64,000 nucleotides of DNA from Gautieria morchelliformis (lineage: Eukaryota; Basidiomycota; Agaricomycetes; Gomphales; Gomphaceae): contig WHVA01000276.1 in the NCBI GenBank assembly GCA_015179125.1, positions 84,083 through 148,082 on the forward strand, in the 5' to 3' direction. A model generated the notes under the pieces. It saw only the letters and a list, made by a program, of their open reading frames with translations, had not been told where the DNA came from and did no database searches. Shown in pieces: positions 23,760 to 35,935 of this stretch (positions are counted from its first letter, which is position 1; every line of letters begins with the position of its first letter). Position numbers and translations under genes: made by a program.

Positions 23760-24306
23760 TTGGAGCATTCCACAAATAGTCATCCTAATCCACGACTGCG
23801 TTGAGTCCGATACGCTGAGAACGGCGTTGTAGAGTTTACAACGTGTCAAAAACGTTGAAACACGCATCAACGCCTCGCAGATCACACGACAAGAAGCATG
23901 GGTTAAACATTTCAACTATAATGGCTGTGCTCTCGAGCTCAATGATACAAATTTGAATACGATAGAATCAGGGAAGAGGAAGGGCAGTGACTCACTTGAT
24001 CCAGTATCCTGGGGAATCACCCATCTTCCCATGCAATAGATTGTGGTATGGCTCAGTTAATTGTGAACTCTTTATTCTCGATTTAAGTCACGTCCCGGTG
24101 CTCAAGGCCTCCGAGTCAGGGAGCAGTCAAACGTTGACCAAGTTCGGATCGATCCAGTCGAGTCGCAATAATAAGCCATGCCTGACACTCTAACCACGGG
24201 GTGTAAACGCTAGCTTCTGGCCAAGAATATCTAACCATGGTTTGAGCAATCACAGAAGCACGACAAAATATTCCGGTGTACATGAGTGCCAAAGTGCCAT
24301 GGGGGT
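23760..24306. other. Intergenic sequence upstream of the zinc-finger gene
   Basis: No gene recognised; probably includes upstream promoter sequence of the zinc-finger gene. Confidence 0.3.
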
Positions 24307-24764
24307 TTACAGCTGTTTCGGGTCCCGAAGGCGGACTTTGAAACTAGCGCTAAAAATTCATTGAAATTTTGTTTGAGCTCAAACTCGTGAACCAGGATGA
24401 GTTAAGGGCCAATATTTTGTATCATATATATACACACAGATAAATGTGATTCTATGTATGAAGGGAGCTCTCAAATAAGCCCAATGGAAATGCCATTCTG
24501 CAGCATATACGTGCATCGGCTCTTCCCAGGCAGCCACCAGCAGCCTGGGCTATATACTTTCAACAATATATTGATGAAGGGGGCTCCCCTATCTACTCAC
24601 TATCTCTTAGAATCATTCAGGAAAGTTGTCTGCCTTGGCATAGAATTTTCTACACTTCATGCTTGTTGTTGACTTATTATGTCTGCATGCTGCACAGGTA
24701 AAGTATAATTTTCAGCATACTACACACATATCTATATTGGCTGAATTTTTGACAAGAGGAACAA
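24307..24764 (+). repeat. 458-bp repeat, inverted copy at 39259-39717
   Basis: Roughly 95 percent identical by eye to the reverse complement of 39259-39717. It contains a 72-codon frame (24454-24672, starting MYEGSSQISPMEMPF) that is open in both copies. The differences between copies inside this frame that I could list all change the amino acid, which argues against a conserved protein. It ends just before the fold-back element. Confidence 0.85.
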
Positions 24765-24768
24765 GTAT

Positions 24769-26173
24769 TTAGCCGCCACACCACTGTGTCGGTCGCAATT
24801 TATCAGCGGATGGGTCGGCATGAACCCTTAGACCTCAAAGACAGCTGTCTCGGAGGAGTATGCTCAAGAGTAATACTCACCGGCTAGATATCTATGGAAC
24901 TCCAAAGACTCCTCAACAGGGTGACCCAGGAGTGGCTGAGCCCCTTTGGTGGCAGACTGATGGTAGACTTGACGATCGTCAGGTTCACCATTTGTGTGTG
25001 CGGTTCCTGTGCACCGTACGTGCATACGGTGGATGATGGACATTAATTGTACGTGGATACTGTGACGGTGCACATGCACCGTACATGCCTACGGCAGACA
25101 GTGCACGGGAACCGCAGGCACGAACGGTGCAGCTATTTTGATATTTTTGGTTTTGACGTGTACTGTGAAGGGCTGCAGCAACCCATGTCGTTGTCCCCTG
25201 CCAGTGCGAAAAACACTGGCTTCCACGGTCCAGTATTACATTCCAGCCGGTTCAGTGCCAAAGTAGACGGTATCATGAGGGAAATCCCAGAATCACCACC
25301 CTCAGAGAAGGACACCATGTCGATTGTGGTCGTCAGCAGTGGAAAATCAGCCCAAGAGTCTGTCGTTCAGATGCCAGCCTAGCCATGGCAGGTGCTGATT
25401 CTTTCACAACAGCTCTGCATACCTAGCGAGCAAAGGCCAAAAAGTATCGATGGTCTTCGAGACTGCTGATGCCATCCTTGCAGTCACCAGTCCGCACCCA
25501 GATTTCATCTGGAAAAGCCGGTACGGTTGGTACCGATTCACTCACAGAGATTTTAGTTATCATATTCCATATGCTGCGGTCGATTTTCCTCCCAAGCCAA
25601 GCAGTATGAAGCGTCTGTCATGCATAAGCACACTGCATACGTGGGGACGTCATAGCGAAGTGCTCACTCGAGACGCGTGTGTAGCTCAATATGTGCAGAC
25701 AGTATGGTTAAAAGCTGCCGTGGGTCGATTTGTGCGTTCGAGCATGGGAACCACCGTATCCACGTACAGTGCACGGGAACCGCACGCACGAACGGTGCAG
25801 GTGAACCATCTGCCCTCTGCACATGTGGTTCACGTGCACTGTCTGCCGTAGGCACGTATGGTGCACGTGCACCGTCGCAGTATCCACATACAGTTCACAT
25901 CCATCGTCCGCCGTATGCATGTATGGTACACGGGAACCACACGCACGAACGGTGAGCGTGACGATCGTCAAGTCTACTGTCAGTCTGCCACCAAAGGGGC
26001 TCGGCCACTCCCGGGTCGCCCTGTCGAGGAGTCTTTTGAGTTCCATAGATATCTAGCTGGTGAGTATTACTCATGAGCATACTCCTCTGAGACAGCTGTC
26101 TTTGGGGTCTAAGGGTTCATGCCGACCCATCCGCTGATAAATCACGACCGACACAGTGGTGCTGCGGCTAAAA
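24769..26173. mobile_element. 1.4-kb fold-back (long inverted repeat) element
   Basis: The left arm (24769 to about 25135) and right arm (about 25790-26173) are reverse complements with scattered changes (for example GATTTATCAGCGGATGGGTC near the right end, and its left counterpart). Outer ends read TTAGCCGC and GCGGCTAA. The inner parts of the arms carry repeated GTGCACGTGCACCGT-like stretches. The 650-bp centre has no recognisable gene. No clear target duplication was found. A fold-back-type DNA transposon is the best reading. Confidence 0.7.
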
Positions 26174-26521
26174 ATGAAGCTGGTCAGTCCGGCTTTCCAT
26201 AAGTCCGGCTTTGCATAATTGTCAGTCACGAGTCTGTCACATGCGTGATGTGGCTCTTGCGTCATTTGCTCACCCACACTTAGCTTGGTTATACCATGGC
26301 TAAGACATCCAGCAAGTGAAAGGCATCCCAAAAGGTTACTTCAAGGGCGCAGGATACACCAGATCCATCATTAGTTATACCAGGACAACACATAAGAAAA
26401 CTGTCTGAGTGTGCTAAGTCAGCGGAGATTATTGTTACCAAGATGCAGGCTACTAGGGAGATTATGACCCTATCTGATGTCCCGGAAGGCTCTGAACCAG
26501 AGGACGAGGAGGCAGTGTCCA

Positions 26522-27070
26522 TGTAAGAACCCGGCCTTTGGCCGGTTACTTACCGGTATAACTTTCTTCCAAGCCCAAGCCTTGTGATACTCGTGCCGAG
26601 TACATATGATTCTTATCCTGCGCCCGAGCCCGAGCCTGAGCTAGAGCTCATATCTGACCTTGATCCCATGCCCGTATCCCCTTAGTTACTGATTCCGCTC
26701 CATCATGCATCATTCACATATTACCTCGCCCTGACCTTGCCCTGATCTCCACTAATATGTTCGCCCCTGACTCATACCCTCGCCCCATATATAAACCCTC
26801 CTGTATGCATTCCTACTCCTCAGTCTGAAAAACAACTACCGTATAACTTCGATCCCTAGCTAGTTTCTAAGCCTCGCCTCTTAAGCCAAACCTCGCCTCT
26901 TATTCGTTTGCCTCCAAAGTTGGGACTCATGCTTAGGGTCGGCGCAGCACATAAGCTGAAGCCTAGTCCCTCTCTGACTTCCCCTTCCAAACCTCGCCTC
27001 ATAACCCCGGACCGTACCTCAGGTTTTGCTCCCGACCTCGGTCAACCTTACGACAGATCATATCGTAACA
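26522..27070 (+). repeat. 5' LTR of the gypsy element
   Basis: 549 bp, TGTAAGAACCCGGCC ... TATCGTAACA. Differs from the 3' LTR at a small number of mostly C/T positions, for example GCCGG versus GCTGG near the start. A CCCATATATAAACC (TATA-like) lies near 26790. Confidence 0.95.
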
Positions 27071-27114
27071 GTATTTTCAGACTGCTTACACCCTACATAC
27101 CCCTTTTCTTCACT

Positions 27115-28345
27115 ATGTCCATGATAACTCGTTCTCGCACCCTTCGAGGTATATCAGAACAACGACGTTTCTCGGAAGCCCCCGACGATTGACCACCGTC
27201 CCCGGGGATACCCCTCGCAGACCCCGCCGAGCCTAGTAACAAAGGCAAAGGTAGGGCTGACACCGGTGACCCTTCAGGTGATCCAGGTAATGGCTCTGGG
27301 GGTTCTGACAACGATCGGGACCTCCCCAATCTGCCGCCCGAGGACCTCGGTGACCTCGAGGACAACGAGCTTATGCGTCGGGTGTTCATCAAACTCGCGA
27401 AACCTCGCGAGTCCGAAGCACGAGCCAAGGTCAAGGAACCGGATAGTTATGATGGTACCGACCAGGCCAAGCTTCGCACCTTTTATCCTTCAATGCGTAC
27501 ACAACTTCCGACATCGTCCCACAGCGTTCAAGACTGGGGCCCCGAAGGTGCAGTATGCTATTTCTTACCTGTCCAGGTCAGCTCTACAGTATTTCGAGCC
27601 GGCGATCCTTGGCGAAGTCCAACCTGAGACAGGTTGGCTCAACGACTGGGACAGCTTCAAGGCTGAGCTCGAGCTCAACTTCGGTCCATACGACAACGCT
27701 GCCCAAGCCGAGATTGACCTCGAGAAGATCGTTATGAAGGAGCACCACAAGGCCGCGCGATTCTTTATCGACTTCGCCCGAGCTTCGACTCGGACTCAGT
27801 GGAACGACGCGGCCCTCCGACACTTCGCCTACAAGGGCTTGGCCAAATGAATCAAGGACAACTTACTTCACTTCCCTCGATTCCGCAGCCTCGCCGAGCT
27901 TAGGAACTTCGTGCTGGAATGCGACAGCCGTTACTGGGAGCGTAAGGAATATGACGCCATGATCAATGGTCGTAGCTCCCAGCCTGCACGCGCCACTAAT
28001 CAGTCCAGCAGCAATGCCACTAACAACAACCAGTCTTCCAGCGGTTCCAACAACAATAAGAACCGCAACAAGACTACCAACAATGGCAAGGGTTCCAACA
28101 ACAACTCTTCAAACAACAAGAGCCAGCCCGACATATCGAGCAAGCTCGGGAAGGATGGCAAACTCCTTCCCAAGGAACGCCAATGTCGGGTCGACCAGGG
28201 CCTTTGTCTGCTTTGCGGCACCAAAGCCACATTGTCAAGGACTGCCCGAAGAACAAGTCTACCAGCGGTAGCGGTTCTAAAGGTCGGGCAGCGAAGACCC
28301 CTAACGAGGGGACTTCGGCGTCCATTATGGAGGTGAAAAAATAGG
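27115..28345 (+). pseudogene. Gypsy Gag (capsid and zinc-knuckle), broken
   Basis: Starts MSMITRSRTLRG at 27115. Stops TGA at 27190-27192 and 27848-27850 and a frame change in a T4 run near 27480 break it. The capsid-like part reads KVQYAISYLSRSALQYFEP and LELNFGPYDNAAQAEIDLEK, typical of Ty3/gypsy Gag. An Asn/Ser-rich linker is followed by a zinc knuckle (CLLCG then HIVKDC) that needs another frame change near 28230. Confidence 0.85.
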
Positions 28346-28394
28346 TAGCAACCTCGGAACCACACGATCCGAGGATTGCGGTAACCTCACCCAT

Positions 28395-28964
28395 GTGCTC
28401 AGACTCAGCGCCGCTTCTCATTCATTGTCCAAAGATTCCCTTAATGTAGATCTAACCTCGCCTTCGCTCCCCAACCTCACTTTTGTTGCATTAGTTGACT
28501 GCGGGTCCTCAGATTGTTTTATTGAATCCAGACTTGTCCAGAAGTACTCTATGCCTGCTTATCCTGTCTCTCCTATACCCTTGAAACTATTTGACGGTAG
28601 TACTAACACTACCATTACCCAAGCTCTAGACCTCTGTATCTGCTTTCCGACCGGCGAACAACAATGGGTTACCTTCTACGTAACCTCGCTCGACTCGCGT
28701 TGCTCGATGGTACTTGGCCACAACTGGCTCACCTGCTACAATGCGTCGATTGACTGGGTATTGGGCAGTATTACTTTCAAGACCATCGACCTAACTACGA
28801 CTCCAGCGACCACGGCGACGTCAGCCCGCTCAGCTTCGGCTACGACTTCGACCTTGCCTACGGCATCTTTGACCTTGCCTCAGAACTCGCCTCCGAAGTT
28901 GCAAGCACCGCTCGTTTCCCTAATCAATGCATCCGCTTTCATGCGCACGTCTAGATTGGAAGGG
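28395..28964 (+). pseudogene. Gypsy aspartic protease region
   Basis: [19 protein letters not shown] is the retropepsin active-site loop (D-C-G-S-S variant), followed by [17 protein letters not shown], the characteristic hydrophobic and D-W segment. The frame stays open to the solo-LTR insertion at 28965 and continues in the same frame at 29629 (SEVFQLNLASPE). Confidence 0.85.
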
Positions 28965-29623
28965 TGTTACGCATCGAGATTTCCACTAAGTCGGAACTGG
29001 AAAGGACAGCGGCTTCAACTTATAGGTTGCACCCCCAATGAACTATCGTCCTAAGTATTGAACCAAAGGTTGGTCGGAACTTGAGTCGGAACTGAGGCGG
29101 AAGGCGGAAGGAAGGCAGAGAGAGACTGAGATCTTGCTAGACTTGCTGTACTAAGAACAGGAGATGGAGCGAAGGAAATCAAGTATCGAAGATGATTATC
29201 TGATTGCAGAATAAGAGACATACATGACAGGCTTTTATACAAAGAGCTGAGAGAACAGGTAATGATATGGTACTAAGCAAATTCCGGGGGACGCGGAAGT
29301 CGAGTAGACAATGCGTGGGAACTAACTAATTGGGAACAATGGGACTACAAGGGGGGTTCAAGGTAAGGTAGAACAATGGCAAAGAACAAGGGGTCGGGAA
29401 AACATATCTGACAATGAAACACAAGGAGGGCCAGACATATGGTCTTGATGAATGGTGAGGTGGGTCCAGTGGGTCCGAGTAATAGAGTCGAAACAACAAG
29501 TGAAATGTACAAGGGGAGGAATGTCGGAAATATCGGAGGGGTGGAAGGTGTTGCGGAAATATTGGAGGGGCTGAAGGTTTTGCGGAACTGAGGGTCGGAA
29601 GTCGGAAATGAACGGTCGTAACA
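28965..29623 (+). repeat. Solo LTR (family 1, copy A), TSD AAGGG
   Basis: 659 bp, begins TGTTACGCATCGAGA and ends GGTCGTAACA, flanked by AAGGG on both sides (28960-28964, 29624-29628). Related to copies at 55382 and 58735. Inserted inside the gypsy polyprotein; no internal retroelement sequence remains, so LTR-LTR recombination followed insertion. Confidence 0.93.
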
Positions 29624-32600
29624 AAGGGTCCGAAGTGTTTCAGCTCAATCTGGCCTCGCCTGAGCTCCTCGCCCGAGGAGCAACATCGGGAGAAAGCTCT
29701 TCCGAGCTTTCTGAGAACGTTAAAAAACATGTTCCTGAAGTATATCACGAATTTGCAGATGTGTTCAGCAAGGCACACGCTGACACTCTAGCCCCCCACC
29801 GACCCCACGATATCAAGATCAACCTTGAAGAAGGGACCTCGCCGCCTATCGGTCCCATCTACTCCCTCTCAGTTTCTGAACTCAAAGCACTTCGCGAGTT
29901 CATCGACAAGCACTTGAACATCGGTTTCATCTGACCTTCGTGCTCGCCTCATGGTGCACCGGTATTGTTTGTCTGCAAAAAAGATGGCTCACTTCGGTTG
30001 TGTGTCGACTTCCGAGGTTTAAACAAGATCTTGAAAAAGGATCGGTACCCATTACCATTGATTGCTGACTTACTTGATGCTCCAAAGAATGCTCGCATCG
30101 ATACGAAGATTGACCTCCATCACGCTTACCACCTCGTAAGGGTGGCCGAGGGTGACGAATGGAAAACCGCCTTCAGGACTCGCTACGGGTCTTTTGAATG
30201 GTTGGTTATGCCATTTGGTCTCACTAATGGCCCTGCTGCTTTCCAGAGATTCATGAACGAGATTTTCGCCGACCTTTTGGACGTTTGTGTGGTGGTATAC
30301 TTGGATGACATTCTAATCTACTCCAGTGACCCCTCCAAACATGTTGAACATGTCAAGGAAGTCTTGCGACGACTGCGACTCAACAACCTTTCGCCAAAGA
30401 AGACAAATGCGAGTTTCATCGCGACTCGGTCAAATTCCTCGGCTACATACTCTCTCCCGAGGGCCTCACTATGGCGGATGACAAGGTAAAGGTCATTCAA
30501 GACTGGCCTGAACCTCGCAAAGTTCGCGACATCCAGTCTTTCCTCAGTTTCGCCAGCTTCTACCGACGTTTCATTCACAACTACTCCGACATCACCATCC
30601 CTCTCACCTGACTCACCCGCAAGGGTACCCCTTGGAACCTTTCTGAGGATTGTCGACAAGCTTTCAACCTGTTGAAGAAGGCGTTCACTACCGCTCCTAT
30701 CCTTACCCACTGGATTCCTGACCTTCCACTAATCATAGAGACTGATGCTTCAGATTATGCCTTAGCGGCAATCTTATCGTTGCGAACCTCGGAAGGCGAA
30801 CTTCACCCCATCGCTTTCACTCCTGCACATTCACCTCTACTGAGCTCAACTACGATGTGCATGACAAAGAGCTCCTAGCAATTTTTGAAGCGTTTCAACG
30901 CTGGAGACACTACCTCGAGGGCTCTGGCGACCCTGTCGACGTTATCACCGATCACAAGAACCTCGAATACTTTTCAACAACGATGCTCTTGACCCGTCGA
31001 CAAGCTCGGTGGTCAGAATACCTCTCCCAATTCAACCTCGCCATCCGTTTCCGACCTGGTCGCCTTGGAACGAAACCTGACTCTCTCACTAGACGATGGG
31101 ATGTCTACCTTAAAGAGGGGAATAGCGACTATGCCACCATAAACCCACAGAACCTACGGCCAGTGTTTGCTCAACACCAGCTGGCATCATCCCTTAAAGC
31201 TACTAACCTCGCTCCCATCATACTCAGAGCCACTTCGCTGCTTGATACTGAGCAGATCCGAGCTGACATGCTAACGAACCTCCCCTCAGACCCCATAGCC
31301 AAGTCGCACCTCGGCTTGGGTGATGACCCGAGGTGGACCACAGACCCCGAGGGTTATCTCAAGCTTGACAACCGAACCTATGTTCCAGCGGCCCAAGACC
31401 TTCGACTTCGCATCCTGCAATACAAGCACGATCATATCCTCTCGGGACACTTCGGGGTCAACAAGACCTTGGAGCTGATCCGACGAGACTACACTTGGCC
31501 AGGGATTAGATCCTTTGTCAAGGAGTATTGCAAGACGTGTACCACTTCTATGCGAAGCAAGCCGCAACGTCACAAGCCCTATGGTCTCCTTAAACAACTT
31601 CCAGTTCCAGAGAAGCCTTGGAATTCCATCTCTATGGATTTCATTGAGCAGCTTCCCCCTTCATCCGAGTTCACCTCCATACTAGTGATTGTTGACCGCT
31701 TCACTAAGCAGGTTATCTTCATTCCAACCACCGACAAGATAACCTCGCAAGAGCTCGCTCACCTCTTCGTCCTTCATGTCTTTTCCAAGCATGGAGTCCC
31801 CTCGCACGTCACCTCGGACAGGGGTTCTGAGTTCGTCTCGCACTTCTGGTGTTCTCTAGGGAAGGCCTTGGACATGCGGTTGCATTTTACCTCAGGATAT
31901 CATCCCGAGGGTGACGGTCAAACCGGGCGTGCTAACCAGACCTTGGAACAGTACCTCAGGATATACTGCAACTATCAACAGTCCAATTGGGCTTCACTCC
32001 TTCCCCTCGCCGAGTTTGCTTACAACAATGCGCCTAGCGCAACCACCGGCATATCCCCATTTTTTGCTAATAAGGGTTACCACCAGAACCTCGCAGTCCA
32101 CCCCGAGCGTGACCTCGCCTCGGCACGAGCTTGAGACTTTGTGGTTGACCTGGACGAGCTACACCAGGAACTTCGCCGTGCCATCCTCGAGGCTCAGAAG
32201 ACCTACCAAGCCTCGGCCGATGTTCGCCGCAAACCCGCTCTTGATTTCCAAATTGGATCCCTCACCTTTGTAAAGGCACAGTACTTCCGAACAACTCGGC
32301 CTACCAAGAAGCTCACCGAGAAGTTTTTGGGTCCTTTTGAGATCATTTCCCAAGCAGGTACTCACTCCTTCACCCTTCGACTTCCAGAACACATGCCTTC
32401 AGTCGATCCAGTATTCCACGTATCCATGCTCGAACCAGCCTCACCCAACACCATCCTGAACCAAGTCCAGCCTCCTCTGCCCCCAGTCATCATTGACGGC
32501 AAGCCCGAGTTCAATGTCTCGGAGATCCTCGACTCCAAGATCGATAATAGACGGAAGAGCTGCAAACTGCTGTATCTTGTTAGGTGGACTGGTTAGGAAG

Positions 32601-32716
32601 GTACCGATGAAGAAACCTCGTGGATCCTCGCTTCCGAGCTTGATCATGCCTCGGAGCTGGTCACCGATTTCCACGAGTCTTATCCGGGCAAGCCGGGACC
32701 TTTGACTGCTCTATGA
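29624..32716 (+). pseudogene. Gypsy RT, RNase H and integrase, broken
   Basis: [37 protein letters not shown] and catalytic YLDD in [11 protein letters not shown] near 30300. RNase H: TDASDYALAAIL and HDKELLAIFEAF. Integrase: HFGVNKTLELIRRDY (zinc region), D in SMDFIEQLPP, D in VTSDRGSEF and E in NQTLEQYLR, then a C-terminal part with FHVSMLEPA and YLVRWTG resembling a chromodomain start. Stops TGA at 29932, 30609 and 32132, TAG near 32594, and frame changes near 30400 and 30830. Confidence 0.92.
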
Positions 32717-32826
32717 TCGTTTCCTTGTTTAACCCCCATGAACCTAGTAGTTAGATAACAAAATCCCCTCACAACTGAACAACAAAAACCAATAAAATCC
32801 AAGAAATTCCATTATTCCCTTAGTAG

Positions 32827-33850
32827 TTACTCCAACATCCTCATATCCTCTCCCTCGCTCTCCTCGCTACCCTCGCCTGACTCCTCCTCATTACTACTGC
32901 TACTTCGCTCCACCAGACCCCCATGTCCCCCATAATCCGCCAAGTCCCTCGCCCCCTGCATCCGCTTCAAGTAATTCCGCCTCCTCCTTATCCTCATGAA
33001 CTCCAGATTCGCCCGGTTCATCCTATCATTCGCCGCCCTAAACTCCCCCAACAACTCACACACCCTTTCCCCAACCTCGCCAACCTTCTGTCCCACGTCC
33101 CTCACCGCCGCTATCAACTCCCTCATCTCCGCACTTCGCTCCGACCTTTTCGTCTTTTTGTCTTTCTTCGCCCTCCGACCTTCCACCTCGGTTTCCTTCC
33201 CCCCACTATGCCTCTCTCCCTCTGACCCCTTACCTGTATCCTCACTCAAACTCGCTTCCATCCGTTCCATCCTCGTCTCAAGGTTCCTCTCGACCCAGTC
33301 GCTTGAGTCGTCATCCTCCTCGTCCCGAACCTTGGCCTCTTTCCTCGGCCTCGGTCCGTCCTTGGCATCCTCGCTCCTCACTCGCTTCTTGCCCATGGCA
33401 CTCGCCTAACCTTTTCCTGGGGTCGCCTTGCTGCAACCACCATGGGCTATACTACAACCCAAGGAGCGTGTCCTGCACCACACGCAGGCACCCTGGTCGG
33501 CAAGGCCGAAGTCAAGGCTAACGGCCTGAAGGCATGTATAGTCATGCTCTTTGCAGCGCGCGCACCTCGCCTCGGCCTTGGTCGCGAGTTGCCACTCACG
33601 AGGTCCCCCGTCGGCGAGCTTGTACCCGTATAGGGACAAGTCGGTAGGGTGGTACGAGAATAACATGCGTTTATACTGTACAAGTCAGCAGCGTTCATGA
33701 CCAGACAACAACGGTACTCACCTTCTTGCCGTTGGGCCCTTCCTGCCACGGTTTCCGCATATCTATGGCCCCCGCATCCTCGATGGGTCGCGGGACCACG
33801 TCGGGTCAAACCTCGGGCATAACCTCGCCCGAGGGACTGTCCTCCTCAGA
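32827..33850 (-). pseudogene. Antisense accessory reading frame in the gypsy element
   Basis: Between integrase and the 3' LTR, on the opposite strand. Reads MRKPWQEGPNGKK, a 46-nt intron (GTGAGT...TACAG), YKRMLFSYHPTDLSLYGYKL, a Cys cluster (ARCARCKEHDYTCLQ, then ACVWCRTRSLGCS), then a TAG at 33406 and, in the same frame, MGKKRVRSEDAKDGPRPRKE. It continues with a Glu/Lys-rich part and a long helical segment ending at 32827. A further TGA lies near 33809. The four-plus Cys pattern suggests zinc binding (inference). I recall similar Cys-cluster hypothetical proteins in Agaricomycetes. The frame probably once encoded more than 330 residues. Confidence 0.6.
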
Positions 33851-34062
33851 GAGGGGGGTCTGGTCGAACGCGTTGTTCGCGCTGTGTTCGTCGATAGCGG
33901 CACTTGGGTTTGCTGCCTCCTACCCACCCTTTTATCTAACCTCGGCTACGATTAAGCTTTGCCTTTCCGGCGACTTAACATCGGGCCGGGATCTAGATTC
34001 GAGGATAGGCGAACCTTGTTCATATTACGGCCTCGAGGGTCTCGGCCATAAGGAGGGGATAC

Positions 34063-34610
34063 TGTAAGAACCCGGCCTTTGGCTGGTTACTTACCGGTAT
34101 AACTTTCTTCCGAGCCCGAGCCTTGTGATACTCGTGCCGAGTACATATGATTCTTATCCTGCACCCGAGCCCGAGCTGAGCTAGAGCTCATATCCGACCT
34201 TGATCCCATGCCCGTATCCCCTTATTTACTGATTCCGCTCCATCATGCATCATTCACATATTACCTCGCCCTGACCTTGCCCTGATCTCCACTAATATGC
34301 TCGCCCCTGACTCGTACCCTCGCCCCGTATATAAACCCTCCTGTATGCATTCCTACTCCTCAGTCTGAAAAACAACTACCGTATAACTTCGATCCCTAGC
34401 TAGTTTCTAAGCCTCGCCTCTTAAGCCAAACCTCGCCTCTTATTCGTTTGCCTCCAAAGTTGGGACTCATGCTTAGGGTCGGCGCAGCACATAAGCTGAA
34501 GCCTAGTCCCTCTCTGACTTCCCCTTCTAAACCTCGCCCCGTAACCCCGGACCGTCCCTCGGGTTTTGCTCCCGACCTCGGTCAACCTTACGACGGATCG
34601 TATCGTAACA
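34063..34610 (+). repeat. 3' LTR of the gypsy element
   Basis: 548 bp, begins TGTAAGAACCCGGCC and ends TATCGTAACA, followed by target duplication GTCCA. Confidence 0.95.
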
Positions 34611-35359
34611 GTCCATCGCAAGCCGAAAGGAAACATCTGACTACGACCCCATGGCAGCTCCATCAGAGGAATCCAACTCAGATGATGAGGCATCAAACGT
34701 CTCTATTGATTCCGAGCCTGTGAAGGCCAAGGTAGCGGCCAAACCTGCATCGAAGCCTTCTATCAAAAAGGCTTCGAAGGGGTCTCAACAAGTAACACGT
34801 GAGTGCAGCCCATTTTCTATATGCCCCATTTTGTACTAATTGTAACTAGATATACGTTTCCACGTACCTTACAAGGATTCCGATGGGCAATAATACAAAC
34901 AATGGGTCTCGCCTTCAGTCAGTGACACGCTTGAAGAAGTAACACAGGCACTCTATTCTATTATTGGCTGCACCGATATTCACAAGTCTAATCTCCTGGC
35001 CCTGTCTTGTCAGTTCTCAAAGGACCCGCTGAAAGTTAAGTATAAGCTTTCAGAGGACAATTGGGACATTATCAAGAAGGAATATCAAACTGAAGTGCAG
35101 AAAAAGCGGGACGATGAAAAGATCGATATCTCACTCCCCCCTCAGGTAAGCAAGCGACTTTGTCTTTTTATCTTAGACTAGGACTAATCAAAAACTAATA
35201 TAATGTTATCTCAGTTCCTGGATAATCTCCTTGCCTGGGCAGAAAGTCAGGGTCTATCAAGGAGCTCCTGGGTGCAAAGAACTCGATGGAGACGTTACTG
35301 GGATACGTAGTGACGACAGGCAGGCTGAAATCAGCGTTCGGTGATGTTTCCCCGTCACT

Positions 35360-35935
35360 CACTTAAAAATGTATAAGATAACTAGCTTGACAGGGATGCT
35401 AGAATACAAGACGACAGACAGCATCGTTGTGCCATCACGCGACCAAAACCCTCAAAACACCCCACTCACACCGCTTGCGCAGCGACGCGTACCGACTCGT
35501 CGCAGCAAGACCAAGAAGAAGTCCGTGAACCCCTCTTTACCTTCAACTGCGGCGCTCCCACACATCGTGCCAGCCCGCCCCGGCGGCCGAGCACATAGAA
35601 AGCCAGACCACCCACACACTAGAACAACCAACAGGGGAACGGGAGTACTTACCTCAAAAGGGTGGGGTGAGAAACGGCTCAAGGAGTCGGGCTGGCGGGG
35701 GGCAGGGAGCTCATCGTCAGTGCACACGCCCGCTCGAGGACACAGAGGGATGGGAGCCCTAGGGAGCGAGAGGGAAGGCCCACCCAATTATTAGTACAAC
35801 GCATGTAGCGACCACCATAGGCCTAGCCTGGGGTTGATTAAAATGACATAAAATAAAATAAAATAAAAAATTCTCCTTGCGTCTAAAAAACTCCAAAAGG
35901 CCAAAAACGCTACCGTTTCCACAAAACATGGAAAG
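35360..35935. other. Foreign-looking insert within the split family gene
   Basis: Separates the blocks KELLGAKNSMETLL and GSKNLYSANDEYIDEEDR, which are close together in the related gene at 8458-10155. It contains a GC-rich part with a Lys/Arg/Pro-rich open frame (35369-35794) and an (AAAAT)n-like tail (35845-35868). The A-rich tail could mark a retroposed sequence; no target duplication was defined. Confidence 0.35.

Larger units (their letters stand above)
26522..34610 (+). mobile_element. Complete Ty3/gypsy LTR retrotransposon, 8.1 kb, TSD GTCCA
   Basis: Flanked by near-identical LTRs (26522-27070 and 34063-34610) and by a perfect 5-bp target duplication GTCCA (26517-26521 and 34611-34615). 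Order gag, protease, RT, RNase H, integrase (Ty3/gypsy order), then an antisense frame before the 3' LTR. A purine tract AAGGAGGGGA (34050-34059) precedes the 3' LTR. A 659-bp solo LTR of another family is inserted at 28965. Multiple frameshifts and TGA stops inactivate it. Confidence 0.95.

Noticed and set aside
24454-24672. Conserved small protein (72 codons) kept in two repeat copies
   Set aside because: The differences between the two copies that I could list inside the frame all change the amino acid, so there is no sign of selection on a protein.
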